Part shown: positions 31,370 through 39,584 of the stretch, piece after piece | Layout of the letters: every line of letters starts with the position of its first letter | How positions within the stretch are numbered: position 1 is the first letter of the stretch | Assembly (NCBI GenBank): GCA_041394245.1 | Contig: JAWKIR010000004.1 | Location: 124,001-188,000, forward strand | DNA from: Acidimicrobiales bacterium | GTDB taxonomy: Bacteria > Actinomycetota > Acidimicrobiia > Acidimicrobiales > Aldehydirespiratoraceae | Direction of reading: 5' to 3' | Length of the DNA: 64,000 nucleotides | The notes under the pieces: generated by a model | Databases searched by the model: none | The model's input: the letters and a program-made list of their open reading frames with translations, nothing else | What the model was told of the DNA's origin: nothing | Translations under genes and position numbers: made by a program

Positions 31370-32683
31370 ATGCCCGATCGTCGCAGCGTGCTGTTCATAC
31401 TCGCCGACCAACTCCAGGCGTTCGCGCTCGGATGCATGGGCCACCCGGAGATCCGCACGCCCAATCTCGACGCGCTGGCTGCGGGTGGTGCGCTCTTCCG
31501 CAATGCCTATGTGGAGTTCCCCGTCTGCACCCAGTACCGAGGGGTGCTCATGACGGGTCGCTATGGCGCAGAGACCGGGATCACGTCGTTCCTGCAGGGC
31601 CCGGAGCCGGGCACCCGGTGCCTGGCCGACGCGTTGAACGATCACGGCCTGTGGACGAGCTATGTCGGCAAGTGGCACCTGTACGAGTTCTACGACATGG
31701 CGGTGCGTCGCGAGCAGCGTTGCGGCTTCACCCGCTTCGTCGGCTACCAGAGCCACAACGACTATCTCGAGGGGATCCGGTTCTGGGACGAGGACGAGAT
31801 CTGTCGCGAGTTCGTCGGTGGGCACCGCACCCGGGTCACTGCCGACATCGCGATCGAACGCCTGCGGGAGATCCCTGCGGAACGGGACTTCGGCCTGTTC
31901 GTGAGTTTCCTCAGCCCGCATTACCCGCTCCAGCCCGATCCCGCCTTCGAGGCGATGTATCGCGGCGTCGAGATCTCGTTGCGCGACAACGTCACGTCGC
32001 CCGAGCAGGTGTTCACACCCACCTACAGCCCGGCCAGTCCGCAGCCGATCGAGACCGATCCCAACTACCACCGCTACGGCACATCGCTCGGATTGTTCTG
32101 GCAGCAGTATGCGGCGATGGTCACCCAACTCGATCACGAGGTCGGTCGTATCCTCCGGGAACTGCGCAGCTTGGGTCGTGACGAGGAGACGCTCGTGATC
32201 TTCACGAGCGACCATGGCGAGATGGGCGGCAGCCACGGCGCGATGAACAAGGGCCGATGGGAGGAGGAGTCGACCCGCGTTCCCATGATCGTGCGGGCAC
32301 CGGGCGCGCCGATCGCCGCTGCGATCGACACGCCGGTCGCGGCAGGCGTCGACATCCTGCCCACCGTTTTGGACTGGCTGGACGCCCCCGCCGAGCCGTC
32401 GGCGTCGGGATCGTCGATCATGGCGATGGTCCGGTCCGGAGCGAATCGACCCCACCATCCGGTGTTCTCGGAGATGGCGGGCGGCAACGACTGGACGATG
32501 GTGCGCGACGGTGACTGGAAGTTCGTCGCCGCACGTGGTTCGGGCGACGCGATCGCCCTGCACAACCTGGCCGAGGATCCGTTCGAGCTCGACAACCGGC
32601 TGGCCGACGACCCGGCCGTGCGCATCGACCTCGAGGCGCGGCTGGACGAGTGGCGGTCCCGTGTCGGGTTGCCGGCGACCTGA
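31370..32683 (+). CDS. Sulfatase-fold protein with atypical active-site core
   Basis: 437 residues of the type I sulfatase/alkaline phosphatase superfamily. Metal-site motifs: LFILADQLQA, then TSDHGEMGGSHG and the mid-sequence KWHLYEFYD (Lys-x-His). The modification core is CTQYRGVLMTGR: Cys53 and Arg57 are kept and TG follows, but residue 3 is Gln, not the Pro or Ala of the C-x-P/A-x-R consensus read by formylglycine-generating enzyme. It therefore may or may not be a working sulfatase, and could be a phosphonate or other ester hydrolase. The start ATG lies 21 nt after the kinase stop. Converges on the Nudix gene with shared stop-codon palindrome. Confidence 0.83.
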   Translation: MPDRRSVLFILADQLQAFALGCMGHPEIRTPNLDALAAGGALFRNAYVEFPVCTQYRGVLMTGRYGAETGITSFLQGPEPGTRCLADALNDHGLWTSYVGKWHLYEFYDMAVRREQRCGFTRFVGYQSHNDYLEGIRFWDEDEICREFVGGHRTRVTADIAIERLREIPAERDFGLFVSFLSPHYPLQPDPAFEAMYRGVEISLRDNVTSPEQVFTPTYSPASPQPIETDPNYHRYGTSLGLFWQQYAAMVTQLDHEVGRILRELRSLGRDEETLVIFTSDHGEMGGSHGAMNKGRWEEESTRVPMIVRAPGAPIAAAIDTPVAAGVDILPTVLDWLDAPAEPSASGSSIMAMVRSGANRPHHPVFSEMAGGNDWTMVRDGDWKFVAARGSGDAIALHNLAEDPFELDNRLADDPAVRIDLEARLDEWRSRVGLPAT

Positions 32684-32692
32684 GCGCTCAGG
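32679..32692. terminator. Palindrome CCTGAGCGCTCAGG with both convergent stops
   Basis: A perfect 14-bp palindrome. It holds the TGA of the sulfatase gene (32681-32683) and, on the other strand, the TGA of the Nudix gene (32690-32688). It is short for a terminator and loopless, so a modest bidirectional signal at best. Confidence 0.35.
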
Positions 32693-33347
32693 AGCCGCCC
32701 GTCGGTCCCGCCCACGCTCGGATGGCGGCGAAGTGGTCGAGTTCGGCTTGGCGACGGGCGCGTCGGCGTCGGTCGCCGCCCCGCAGCCAGGTCGCGAGGT
32801 CGCGGGCGATGTCCGCCGTCGGGCCGTAGAGCCGCCAGGGCACGTCGTCATGGGTGAAGTCGATGACGTCGTCGTGGAAGTCGCGGCCCTCGATGTGGAC
32901 CCGCAGCGTCTCGTGGTGCGCGTCGTCGGTGATCGCAGCGAGCGGGACCACGGCAGCCGCGCTCACCTCGGCTTCCCGGGGACGTAGGGCGATCGGTCCT
33001 CTGGTCGAGGCGACGATCGGCACGATGCGGAACCCGGCGCCGTTCCACGTCTCGTCGAGGCGTCCGTGAATGCTGATGCGGGCCGCGCTGATGCCGACCT
33101 CCTCCTCACACTCGCGTCGGGCCGTGTCCTCGGGGGATTCTCCCGGGTCGATTCGCCCACCCGGGAAGGCGACGAATCCCGGATCGGTGCGCAGGTCCGC
33201 GCTGCGCCGAGTCAGCACGATGCCGGGGACACCGCCGGGCTCGTGCACGACGAGCAGCAGCACGGCGGCGTCGCCTCGGGGGAACGGAGCGGTGAGTCGC
33301 TCCGGGGTGCGTCCGGCCAGGGCGTGGAGGCGATCAGGGAGGCGCAC
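32688..33347 (-). CDS. Nudix hydrolase (CoA pyrophosphatase-like)
   Basis: 219 residues. Nudix box GGRIDPGESPEDTARRE then CEEEVGI, with the PGG start FVAFPGG upstream, is complete (G-x5-E-x7-R-E-U-x-E-E). N-terminal segment GDAAVLLLVV and SADLRTDPG fit the NudL/CoA-diphosphatase subgroup, which splits CoA or acyl-CoA. TACGTT lies 6 nt before the GTG at 33347, predicted leaderless. The C-terminus is helical and Arg-rich. Substrate cannot be proven from the sequence. Confidence 0.87.
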   Translation of the reverse strand: MRLPDRLHALAGRTPERLTAPFPRGDAAVLLLVVHEPGGVPGIVLTRRSADLRTDPGFVAFPGGRIDPGESPEDTARRECEEEVGISAARISIHGRLDETWNGAGFRIVPIVASTRGPIALRPREAEVSAAAVVPLAAITDDAHHETLRVHIEGRDFHDDVIDFTHDDVPWRLYGPTADIARDLATWLRGGDRRRRARRQAELDHFAAIRAWAGPTGGS

Positions 33348-33353
33348 CCGTGC

Positions 33354-33359
33354 AACGTA
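33354..33359 (-). promoter_or_regulatory. -10 box of Nudix gene (leaderless type)
   Basis: TACGTT lies 6 nt before the GTG at 33347, with no ribosome site between. Confidence 0.5.
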
Positions 33360-33389
33360 AGCCCTCGGTCGATCCGGGGCACACGCGAA

Positions 33390-33417
33390 GATGCCGGGAC
33401 CCGAAGGTCCCGGCATC
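33390..33417 (-). terminator. 12-bp hairpin with UUCG loop
   Basis: Perfect 12-bp stem whose minus-strand loop is UUCG closed by C-G, the extra-stable tetraloop. It lies 23 nt past the stop of the secreted protein gene (33441, minus), so it most likely terminates that transcript. No T-run follows. Confidence 0.8.
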
Positions 33418-33440
33418 CCGGCTGGGCGGATCAGTCCGAC

Positions 33441-34079
33441 TCAGGCGTCGGCATCCGGCACGGCGATGTCGCCGCCGACCTCGCCACGGGGGCCTCCGCG
33501 GCCACGGCGACCTTCGAAGCTCACGTCGCCGTTGACGAGGTCTTCGGCCCGCTGTTCGGCATTGGCAAGGATCTCGTCGGCCTTCTCTTGGTCGATGCGA
33601 CCGTTCTCGAGAGCGCCGGACACCCGCTCCTCGGCGGCATCGACGAGCGCGTCGATCAGGTCCTGGGTGTCGACGCCCTGAGCGGCGGCGACATCGGCGA
33701 GTGACTGGCCGCCGGCGATGGCATCGCGGAGTTCGCTCTGATCGAGGCCGAGGATTCCGGCGATGTCGGCGCCACCCTCGAACCCGTGCCGGCCACCATG
33801 CTCGCGCATGCCGCCTTCGGGGCGGGCGGCGAGGAGGGTCTCGACGACGGCATCGAGCTGGGCTTGGGTGATGGTGCCGTCGTCGACGAGACCCTGGAGC
33901 GCCTCGGTGATGCGGTCGCCGGCTTCCGGACGAACGGTCTCTTCGACCGCATCCGGGGCGTCGACGTCGTCCTGCGCGCCTGCCAGGCCGGGGGCGAGGA
34001 GGGTGGCGCCGGCGAGCGCTCCACCGAGGGTCGATGCAACGGCGGCGGTGGCGAGGGTCTTGTTCTGCATGGTGATCAT
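33441..34079 (-). CDS. Secreted helical protein
   Basis: 212 residues. Signal peptide 1-34 ending in LAPGLAGAQ, cleavage expected after AGA. The mature part has helical pairs separated by acidic turns: ITEALQGLVDDGTITQAQLDAVVETLL, LDQSELRDAIAGGQSLADVAAAQGV and GRIDQEKADEILANAEQRAEDLV (read in parts). These D-G-T-I-T/D-x-x-x-A-D patterns occur in unnamed secreted actinobacterial proteins; function unknown. ATG at 34079 has AGGA 4 nt ahead and is preferred over ATG at 34070. A strong hairpin terminator follows. Confidence 0.8.
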   Translation of the reverse strand: MITMQNKTLATAAVASTLGGALAGATLLAPGLAGAQDDVDAPDAVEETVRPEAGDRITEALQGLVDDGTITQAQLDAVVETLLAARPEGGMREHGGRHGFEGGADIAGILGLDQSELRDAIAGGQSLADVAAAQGVDTQDLIDALVDAAEERVSGALENGRIDQEKADEILANAEQRAEDLVNGDVSFEGRRGRGGPRGEVGGDIAVPDADA

Positions 34080-34241
34080 GTTCCTGTTCTGGGTTGGGCT
34101 GATCCGGGGGGATCGGGTTGGGTTGCCTCTCTGGGAACACACTGTGGTGAGCCGAGGTAAGAGCTTCGAGAGATCGATCCGCGTTTTCTGCCAGGAATCT
34201 GTGAGGAACGTGTGAGTAGGGCCGTGCTCGCGGCCAGCTCC

Positions 34242-34247
34242 TACACT
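34242..34247 (+). promoter_or_regulatory. -10 box of aminotransferase gene (leaderless type)
   Basis: TACACT lies 7 nt before the GTG at 34255, with no ribosome site between. Confidence 0.5.
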
Positions 34248-34254
34248 TTCGGCC

Positions 34255-35436
34255 GTGACCACTCCCGGCGAGACGGCGCCATTTCTGACCGAGCGCCTCC
34301 AGGGTTTCGGGACGACGATCTTCTCCTCGATGTCGGCGCTGGCCGCCGAGACCGGGGCGGTCAATCTGGGCCAGGGGTTTCCCGACACCGACGGGCCGCG
34401 TGAGGTCTCCGAGGCGGCGATCACCGCGATCCGCGACGGGCACAATCAGTACCCACCGCTCGCCGGGATCCCGGCGTTGCGGGAGGCGATCGCCCATCAC
34501 CGCAGCCATCACCGGGGTCAGGTGTTCGACCCCGACGAGGAGATCCTCGTCACCACCGGCGCCACCGAAGCGCTCGCCGCCTCGTTGTTGGCCCTGACCG
34601 GGCCCGGCGACGAGGTCGTCACGTTCGAGCCCTACTACGACAGCTATGCGGCCGGCATCGCCATGAGCGGCGCGTCCCGTCGGGTGGTGACCCTTCGTGG
34701 CCGCGAGTTCGCCGTCGATCCCGCCGAGTTGGAGGCGGCCGTCACCCCACGGACGAAGGTGCTGCTCCTCAACAGCCCGCACAATCCGACCGGCAAGGTC
34801 TTCGGCCTCGGGGAGCTCGAGACGATCGCCCGCATCTGTGTCGACCACGACCTGATCGTCGTGACCGACGAGGTCTACGAACACCTCGTCTACGACGACC
34901 ACCGCCACATCCCGATCGCGACCCTGCCGGGGATGGCCGAACGCACCGTCACGATCTCGTCGGCCGGGAAGATCTTCTCGTTCACCGGGTGGAAGATCGG
35001 TTGGGCGTGCGGCCCGGCGCCGCTGATCAACGCGGTCCGAACCGCGAAACAGTTCCTCACCTTCGCGTCGGGCGGACCCTGGCAACACGCGATCGCCGTC
35101 GGGTTGCGACTCGGCGACGATTTCTTCGACCGCTACACCGCCGAGATGGCGACCAAGCGCGAGCGCCTGTGCGCAGGCCTCGAGGCGGCCGGGTTCGACA
35201 CGATCCGTCCCCAGGGCACCTATTTCGTCACGGTCGACATCCGGTCGGTCGGCGCGACCGACGGGATCGAGTTCTGCATGTCGCTGCCGACGACGGCGGG
35301 CGTCGTCGCCGTCCCCACGCAGGTCTTCTACGACAGTGTGGACGAGGGCCGACACCTCGTGCGTTTCGCCTTCTGCAAGAAGGACGAGGTGCTCGATGAG
35401 GCTGTCCGTCGGCTCGTCTCGGTGGAGGTGTTCTGA
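34255..35436 (+). CDS. Class I/II aminotransferase (glutamine transaminase/YbdL-like)
   Basis: 393 residues, PLP fold type I. Substrate-binding NLGQGFPDTDGP, GYGPTLG-like NQYPPLAG, NSPHNPTGKV and Lys239 in SSAGKIFSFTGWKIGW (PLP Schiff base). It is the group that includes YbdL, kynurenine/glutamine transaminase K and actinobacterial proteins named DapC, acting on methionine, glutamine or succinyl-DAP. The gene directly downstream (TGATG overlap) encodes an omega-amidase-like nitrilase. This pairing makes a glutamine-transaminase role the better guess. GTG start at 34255, TACACT box 7 nt upstream. Confidence 0.87.
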   Translation: MTTPGETAPFLTERLQGFGTTIFSSMSALAAETGAVNLGQGFPDTDGPREVSEAAITAIRDGHNQYPPLAGIPALREAIAHHRSHHRGQVFDPDEEILVTTGATEALAASLLALTGPGDEVVTFEPYYDSYAAGIAMSGASRRVVTLRGREFAVDPAELEAAVTPRTKVLLLNSPHNPTGKVFGLGELETIARICVDHDLIVVTDEVYEHLVYDDHRHIPIATLPGMAERTVTISSAGKIFSFTGWKIGWACGPAPLINAVRTAKQFLTFASGGPWQHAIAVGLRLGDDFFDRYTAEMATKRERLCAGLEAAGFDTIRPQGTYFVTVDIRSVGATDGIEFCMSLPTTAGVVAVPTQVFYDSVDEGRHLVRFAFCKKDEVLDEAVRRLVSVEVF

Positions 35437-36218
35437 TGCTGCGGATCGCGGCGATTCAGCACGACATCGTGTGGGAGCAGCCGGTGGAGAACTTCGCCGC
35501 AATCACCCCGATGATCGACATGGCGGTCGACGAGGGTGCCGGGATGGTGGTGCTCGCAGAGATGTGGTCGACCGGCTTCTCCATGAACTCGGTCGAGATC
35601 GCCGAGCGCCCCGACGGACCCACGGCGGCCTTCATGCACGAGACCGCTGCTCGGACCGGCGCATGGGTCGTCGGCTCGTTCCCCGAACACACCGACGGCT
35701 ACGACCGGCCGACCAACCGGTTGTTGATGGCCGGCCCGAACGGGGAAGACCATCGGTATGCGAAGATCCACCCGTTCACGTATGCCGGCGAGGATGCGCA
35801 CTACGCGGCCGGGCGCGATCGGCTGACCGTCGAGATCGACGGCGTCCGCATCACGCCGCTCATCTGCTACGACCTGCGTTTCGCGGACCTGTTCTGGGAT
35901 CCGGCGCCGACCACCGACTGCTACCTCGTCCCCGCGAACTGGCCGGCGGTGCGGCGAGAACACTGGACGACCCTGCTGCGGGCGAGAGCGATCGAGAACC
36001 AGGCGTATGTCGTGGGCGTGAACCGTGTCGGCTCAGCCGGCCGGCTCGACTACACGGGCGATACGCGGATCATCGATCCGCTCGGCGCCGTCACCGAAGC
36101 ACCGGCGAGCGAGATCGCCACGATCTTCGGCGACATCGACCCCGCCGAGGTCGCCCGGGTCCGCGCCGAGTTCCCCTTCATGCAAGACCGCGTCACGCAA
36201 GACCGCGGCAACACCTGA
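35436..36218 (+). CDS. Nitrilase-superfamily amidohydrolase (omega-amidase-like)
   Basis: 260 residues. Catalytic triad Glu42 (LAEMWSTGFSM), Lys110 (RYAKIHPF) and Cys144 (PLICYDLRF) is complete. The start LRIAAIQHDIVWEQPVENF and the AEMWSTGF motif are typical of the YafV/Nit2 branch that hydrolyses alpha-ketoglutaramate and ketosuccinamate. Coupled with the transaminase (ATG shares an A with its stop), it would make glutamine-driven transamination irreversible. Ends just before a 16-bp inverted repeat. Confidence 0.88.
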   Translation: MLRIAAIQHDIVWEQPVENFAAITPMIDMAVDEGAGMVVLAEMWSTGFSMNSVEIAERPDGPTAAFMHETAARTGAWVVGSFPEHTDGYDRPTNRLLMAGPNGEDHRYAKIHPFTYAGEDAHYAAGRDRLTVEIDGVRITPLICYDLRFADLFWDPAPTTDCYLVPANWPAVRREHWTTLLRARAIENQAYVVGVNRVGSAGRLDYTGDTRIIDPLGAVTEAPASEIATIFGDIDPAEVARVRAEFPFMQDRVTQDRGNT

Positions 36219-36221
36219 CCT

Positions 36222-36280
36222 CCCGGCTTTTCTGACGGCGCAATCGCGCCATACGGGATTCCGACGTCAGAAAAGCCGGG
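36222..36280. terminator. 16-bp inverted repeat, bidirectional terminator candidate
   Basis: Perfect arms 36222-36237 and 36265-36280 with a 27-nt loop. Each arm contains four consecutive T (or A), and the loop holds a smaller GGCGC/GCGCC hairpin. It lies between the convergent omega-amidase and acyl-CoA synthetase genes. Confidence 0.7.
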
Positions 36281-36329
36281 GGGTGGGGTGGGGTGGGGTG
36301 GGGGGTTGGGTGGGGTCAGGGGGTGGGGG
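36278..36329 (+). repeat. G-tract repeats (GGGGT) with quadruplex potential
   Basis: A plus-strand run of G-tracts of 3-6 separated by T or TT (four clean GGGGT units near the left end). It overlaps the last codons of the minus-strand acyl-CoA synthetase and its stop. It can form a G-quadruplex on the plus strand. Confidence 0.9.
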
Positions 36330-38037
36330 CGAGTTCTTCGCGGAGTTGGCGCTTGAGGAACTTGCCGTTGGCGTTCTGGGGAAGCGGGTCGTCGCGGAAC
36401 CAGACGTGTTCGGGGATCTTGAACTTCGCGATCCTCGGTTCGAGGAAGGCGGCGAGTTCGTCGGCGGTGAGCGACGCGCCGTCGGCCAGGAAGATCGCCA
36501 CCCCGACGGCTTCGCCGAGGCGGTCGTCGGGCACGCCGAACACGGCGGCCTCGGCGACGGCGGGGTGTTCGTAGATCGCTGCTTCCACCTCGGCGCAGTA
36601 GACGTTCTCCCCGCCGCGCAGGACCATGTCCTTGGCCCGATCGACGATGTGGACGAAACCGTCCTCGTCGATGTGGACGATGTCGCCGGTACGGAACCAG
36701 CCGTCCTGGATCGCTTCGGCCGTCGCCTCGGGGCGATTGAGGTACCCCTTCACGACGACGGGGCCCTTCACGCACAGTTCGCCGCGCGAACCGGCGGGCA
36801 GATCGTTGCCGTCCTCGTCGATGACCTTCGCCTCGATCGTCGGCATGATCAGGCCCGCTGACGTGGGGCGGAGGCTGAAGAAGATGTCGCCGACGGCGGT
36901 GATGATGCCGCTCGTCTCGGTGAGGCCGTAGCCGGTGCTCGGCTTCACGGCGCCCTTGGCATCGGCGATCTTCTCGACCAGGTCGGGCTGCAGCGCCGCG
37001 CCACCGCCGCCCATCGACGCCATCGTCGACGTGTCGCGGATCTCCCAGTCGGGGTGCATGAGCATCTCCCGGCTCATGGTCGGGACACCGGTGAACGTCG
37101 CGACCTTCTCGCGCTCGATCAGCTCGAGGGCTCGACCGGCGTCCCACTTGTGCATGAACACGAGCTTGGCGCCGGTGAGGGTGCCGGGATGGAGGACACA
37201 ATTGTTGGCCGTGACGTGGAACAGCGGTGTGGGGACCATGATCGCAGGGTCGGCTTCGGCGGCCTTTTCGTTGCTGACCTGACCGGCCTCGGCGAGCTTG
37301 CCCTTGGCGATCGCGGCGCTCGTGTTGGCGAACGCGAGGTGGAGGATGTTGTGCACCGATCCCCGGTGGGTGAGCTGGGCCCCCTTGGGAAAGCCGGTCG
37401 TGCCCGACGTGTAGAAGATGCAGATGTCGTCGTCGGGGTGGATGTCGGCCGTCGGCAGGCTCTCGGGGGCGTTGGCCGGGTCGACGACGTCGTCCCAACG
37501 GCTGGCGTCGTCGGGCAGCTCGCGATCGGACCGTACGGCGATGACGTGCATCGGCGCCTCGGCACGAAGCGAGTCGAGTACGGGGATCAGCCGCTCGAGC
37601 CGCTCGTCGTCGGCGATGACGACCTTGGGGCGGGAGTCGCTCAGGCCGTAATCGAGCTCGGCGCTGGTCCACCAGGCGTTGACGCCGACGGCGGCCGCGC
37701 CGAGCGAGATCGTCGCCCAGTAGGCGCAAGCCCATTCGGGGTAGTTGCGCATCGCGATCGCGACGCGGTCGCCCTTGCCGACACCATGGGTGTTGGCGAG
37801 GACGTCGGCGAGTGAGCGCACGATCGCGTGGGCCTGTGCGTACGTGATCATCTCGTCTTCGAAGACGATGTAGGGCTTGTCGCCGAACGCCGCGGACATC
37901 TCCCAGAGCACCCGCATGTCGGGCGGCGCGGCGTCGAAGACCCGCATGGTCATGCCGCGCACTTCCTGCTCGGACCAGGCGAACTGGGCGCCGGGCGCAG
38001 TCAACTCTTCCCATGTGGACTTCAGAACGTCGATCAC
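36316..38037 (-). CDS. Fatty-acyl-CoA synthetase (AMP-forming ligase)
   Basis: 573 residues. Adenylate-forming motifs IFYTSGTTGFPKGAQLTHRG, GYGLTETSGII, WFRTGDIVHIDEDGF and the C-terminal NGKFLKRQLRE with the catalytic Lys. It activates a carboxylic acid as acyl-AMP then acyl-CoA. The GTG at 38037 is taken as the start; no ribosome site or clear -10 box is obvious. The neighbour upstream on the same strand is the exported sulfatase (ends 38118). Substrate not predictable; medium or long fatty acids are typical of this class. Its stop lies in a G-rich repeat. Confidence 0.88.
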   Translation of the reverse strand: MIDVLKSTWEELTAPGAQFAWSEQEVRGMTMRVFDAAPPDMRVLWEMSAAFGDKPYIVFEDEMITYAQAHAIVRSLADVLANTHGVGKGDRVAIAMRNYPEWACAYWATISLGAAAVGVNAWWTSAELDYGLSDSRPKVVIADDERLERLIPVLDSLRAEAPMHVIAVRSDRELPDDASRWDDVVDPANAPESLPTADIHPDDDICIFYTSGTTGFPKGAQLTHRGSVHNILHLAFANTSAAIAKGKLAEAGQVSNEKAAEADPAIMVPTPLFHVTANNCVLHPGTLTGAKLVFMHKWDAGRALELIEREKVATFTGVPTMSREMLMHPDWEIRDTSTMASMGGGGAALQPDLVEKIADAKGAVKPSTGYGLTETSGIITAVGDIFFSLRPTSAGLIMPTIEAKVIDEDGNDLPAGSRGELCVKGPVVVKGYLNRPEATAEAIQDGWFRTGDIVHIDEDGFVHIVDRAKDMVLRGGENVYCAEVEAAIYEHPAVAEAAVFGVPDDRLGEAVGVAIFLADGASLTADELAAFLEPRIAKFKIPEHVWFRDDPLPQNANGKFLKRQLREELAPTP

Positions 38038-38117
38038 GAGCAGTATTGCTACCGCACGGTTGGTGCGACGGCTAGCCCCTGATCCCCGACGGCCGATTTC
38101 GTGTCTGGATCTCGGAA

Positions 38118-39485
38118 TCAGGCGAGATGGATCTTCAGGAGCTGGTCGAGCCCGGCCTGTTGTGTCGCCCATTCGGGATTGCCGGCCAGATTCACGAACT
38201 CACCCGGATCGGCGGCGAGGTCGTAGAGCTCCATCTCGCCGGAGTCGAGGCGACCGAACTTCATCGACGGCAGTGAGGGATGATCGGGTCCGGTCACCAC
38301 GCTGTCGTGGCCCGGCCACGGCTCGAAGAAGGTTCGGGCCTGGAGCAGGACGGAACGGTTCGCGAACACCGGCGCGAACTGGCGAACGAGTCGCAGGTCG
38401 ATGCCGTCGAGTTGGTGCGACGGGACGGCGCCGGCCACACCGACGACGGTGGTGGTGATGTCGGCCTGCGTGACGGGAACGGAGGTCTGGCCCGGAGGGA
38501 AGCCGGGACCGGTGACGAGCAGTGGTGTGCGCACGACCGGTTCATAGAGTGTGACCTTCTGGACCGCTGCGGGCACGCCGAAGGCCGCGCCGAACCGGTG
38601 TTCGCCGTAGTGCACCCCCTGATCCGACGACAGGATCACGATGGTGTTGTCGAGCTGACCGGATTGTTCGAGTGCGACGAAGAACTGTTCGATCGCGTCG
38701 TCGACTCCGGTGAGTACCTGAGCCTGTTGCATCTGTGCCCGTTCGATGTCGGCGCGTATCTCCGGTGTGATCGGCGGGAGCGCCTGGATCCAGGCGGGCT
38801 TGCCGGTGACGTCTTCGTCGACCGGCACCGGCGACGGCAGGTCGGTCCAGAGGCCTGTGTGTTCGGGTCGGGGCTGGAGCTCGCCGGTTTCGGTGATGGT
38901 GTGCGGATGCTGGGGATTCCATGTCGCGAACCAGGGCCCACCACCCGCCGTCGCGAAGCCGATGAGCGCGTCGATCATGTAGTCGAGGTTGCGCCCGCCC
39001 GGTGCATAGGGCTGGGGTGGGACGAGTCCTTCGTCGACCTCGAAGGTGAACTCGTCGTGCCCGTTGGCCGTGTAGGTCGCCCAGGTGTCCCAGCCCGGCT
39101 GGATTCCCGTGCTCCAGTGGATCGAGGTGATGTATTTCCCGAAATGGCCCGTCCGATAGCCCGCCGCCTGCATCCATGGACCCCACGTCTTGGCCGCGTC
39201 GTGTCGGAGGGCCGTGAGATGCCAGGGCCACGGGTGGTTCTTCAGGTTGGTGCCGGTGAAGAGGCCGAGCCGGGTGTCGGTACACGCCCCGCCATTCGCT
39301 CGGGACTGGGTGAAGCGGTGGTTGAACCGCGCCATCGTCTTCGGCATGAACGCGAGCCCGTCCTCGCGCATGTCGTCGAGATACAGCACCGCGATGTTGG
39401 TGCCGGGTATCGGTGGTCCCGTGCACGCCGTGAGCGCGAGGAATGCTGCAGAACCCGCCAGGAATCGCCGCCGCGTGATTGTCAT
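38118..39485 (-). CDS. Tat-exported lipoprotein-like sulfatase-fold protein
   Basis: 455 residues. N-terminus ITRRRFLAGSAAFLALTACTGPP has a Tat twin-Arg motif (RRRFLAG) and a lipobox LTAC with Cys21, so the protein is likely a Tat-exported lipoprotein. The superfamily motifs are VLYLDDMREDGLAF (metal-binding Asp pair) and ILSSDQGVHYGEHRFG. The modification core is CTDTRLGLFTG: Cys68 and Arg72 are kept but Asp replaces Pro/Ala, unlike classical sulfatases. TACCTT 7 nt before the ATG. It resembles extracellular arylsulfatase-like proteins of actinobacteria; activity is not certain. Confidence 0.82.
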   Translation of the reverse strand: MTITRRRFLAGSAAFLALTACTGPPIPGTNIAVLYLDDMREDGLAFMPKTMARFNHRFTQSRANGGACTDTRLGLFTGTNLKNHPWPWHLTALRHDAAKTWGPWMQAAGYRTGHFGKYITSIHWSTGIQPGWDTWATYTANGHDEFTFEVDEGLVPPQPYAPGGRNLDYMIDALIGFATAGGGPWFATWNPQHPHTITETGELQPRPEHTGLWTDLPSPVPVDEDVTGKPAWIQALPPITPEIRADIERAQMQQAQVLTGVDDAIEQFFVALEQSGQLDNTIVILSSDQGVHYGEHRFGAAFGVPAAVQKVTLYEPVVRTPLLVTGPGFPPGQTSVPVTQADITTTVVGVAGAVPSHQLDGIDLRLVRQFAPVFANRSVLLQARTFFEPWPGHDSVVTGPDHPSLPSMKFGRLDSGEMELYDLAADPGEFVNLAGNPEWATQQAGLDQLLKIHLA

Positions 39486-39492
39486 CGCGCGG

Positions 39493-39498
39493 AAGGTA
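39493..39498 (-). promoter_or_regulatory. -10 box of exported sulfatase gene (leaderless type)
   Basis: TACCTT lies 7 nt before the ATG at 39485. Divergent from the psuG promoter 75 nt away. Confidence 0.5.
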
Positions 39499-39572
39499 CA
39501 ACGGCGACCCGATCTCCGCCATAGGGAAGAACGGACGGCATTGCAACGGCGTTCTCGGGAGCGGATCACTCG

Positions 39573-39578
39573 TAGAAT
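39573..39578 (+). promoter_or_regulatory. -10 box of psuG (leaderless type)
   Basis: TAGAAT, close to the classical TATAAT, lies exactly 6 nt before the ATG at 39585; no clear -35 at 16-18 nt. Confidence 0.55.
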
Positions 39579-39584
39579 CCGCAG

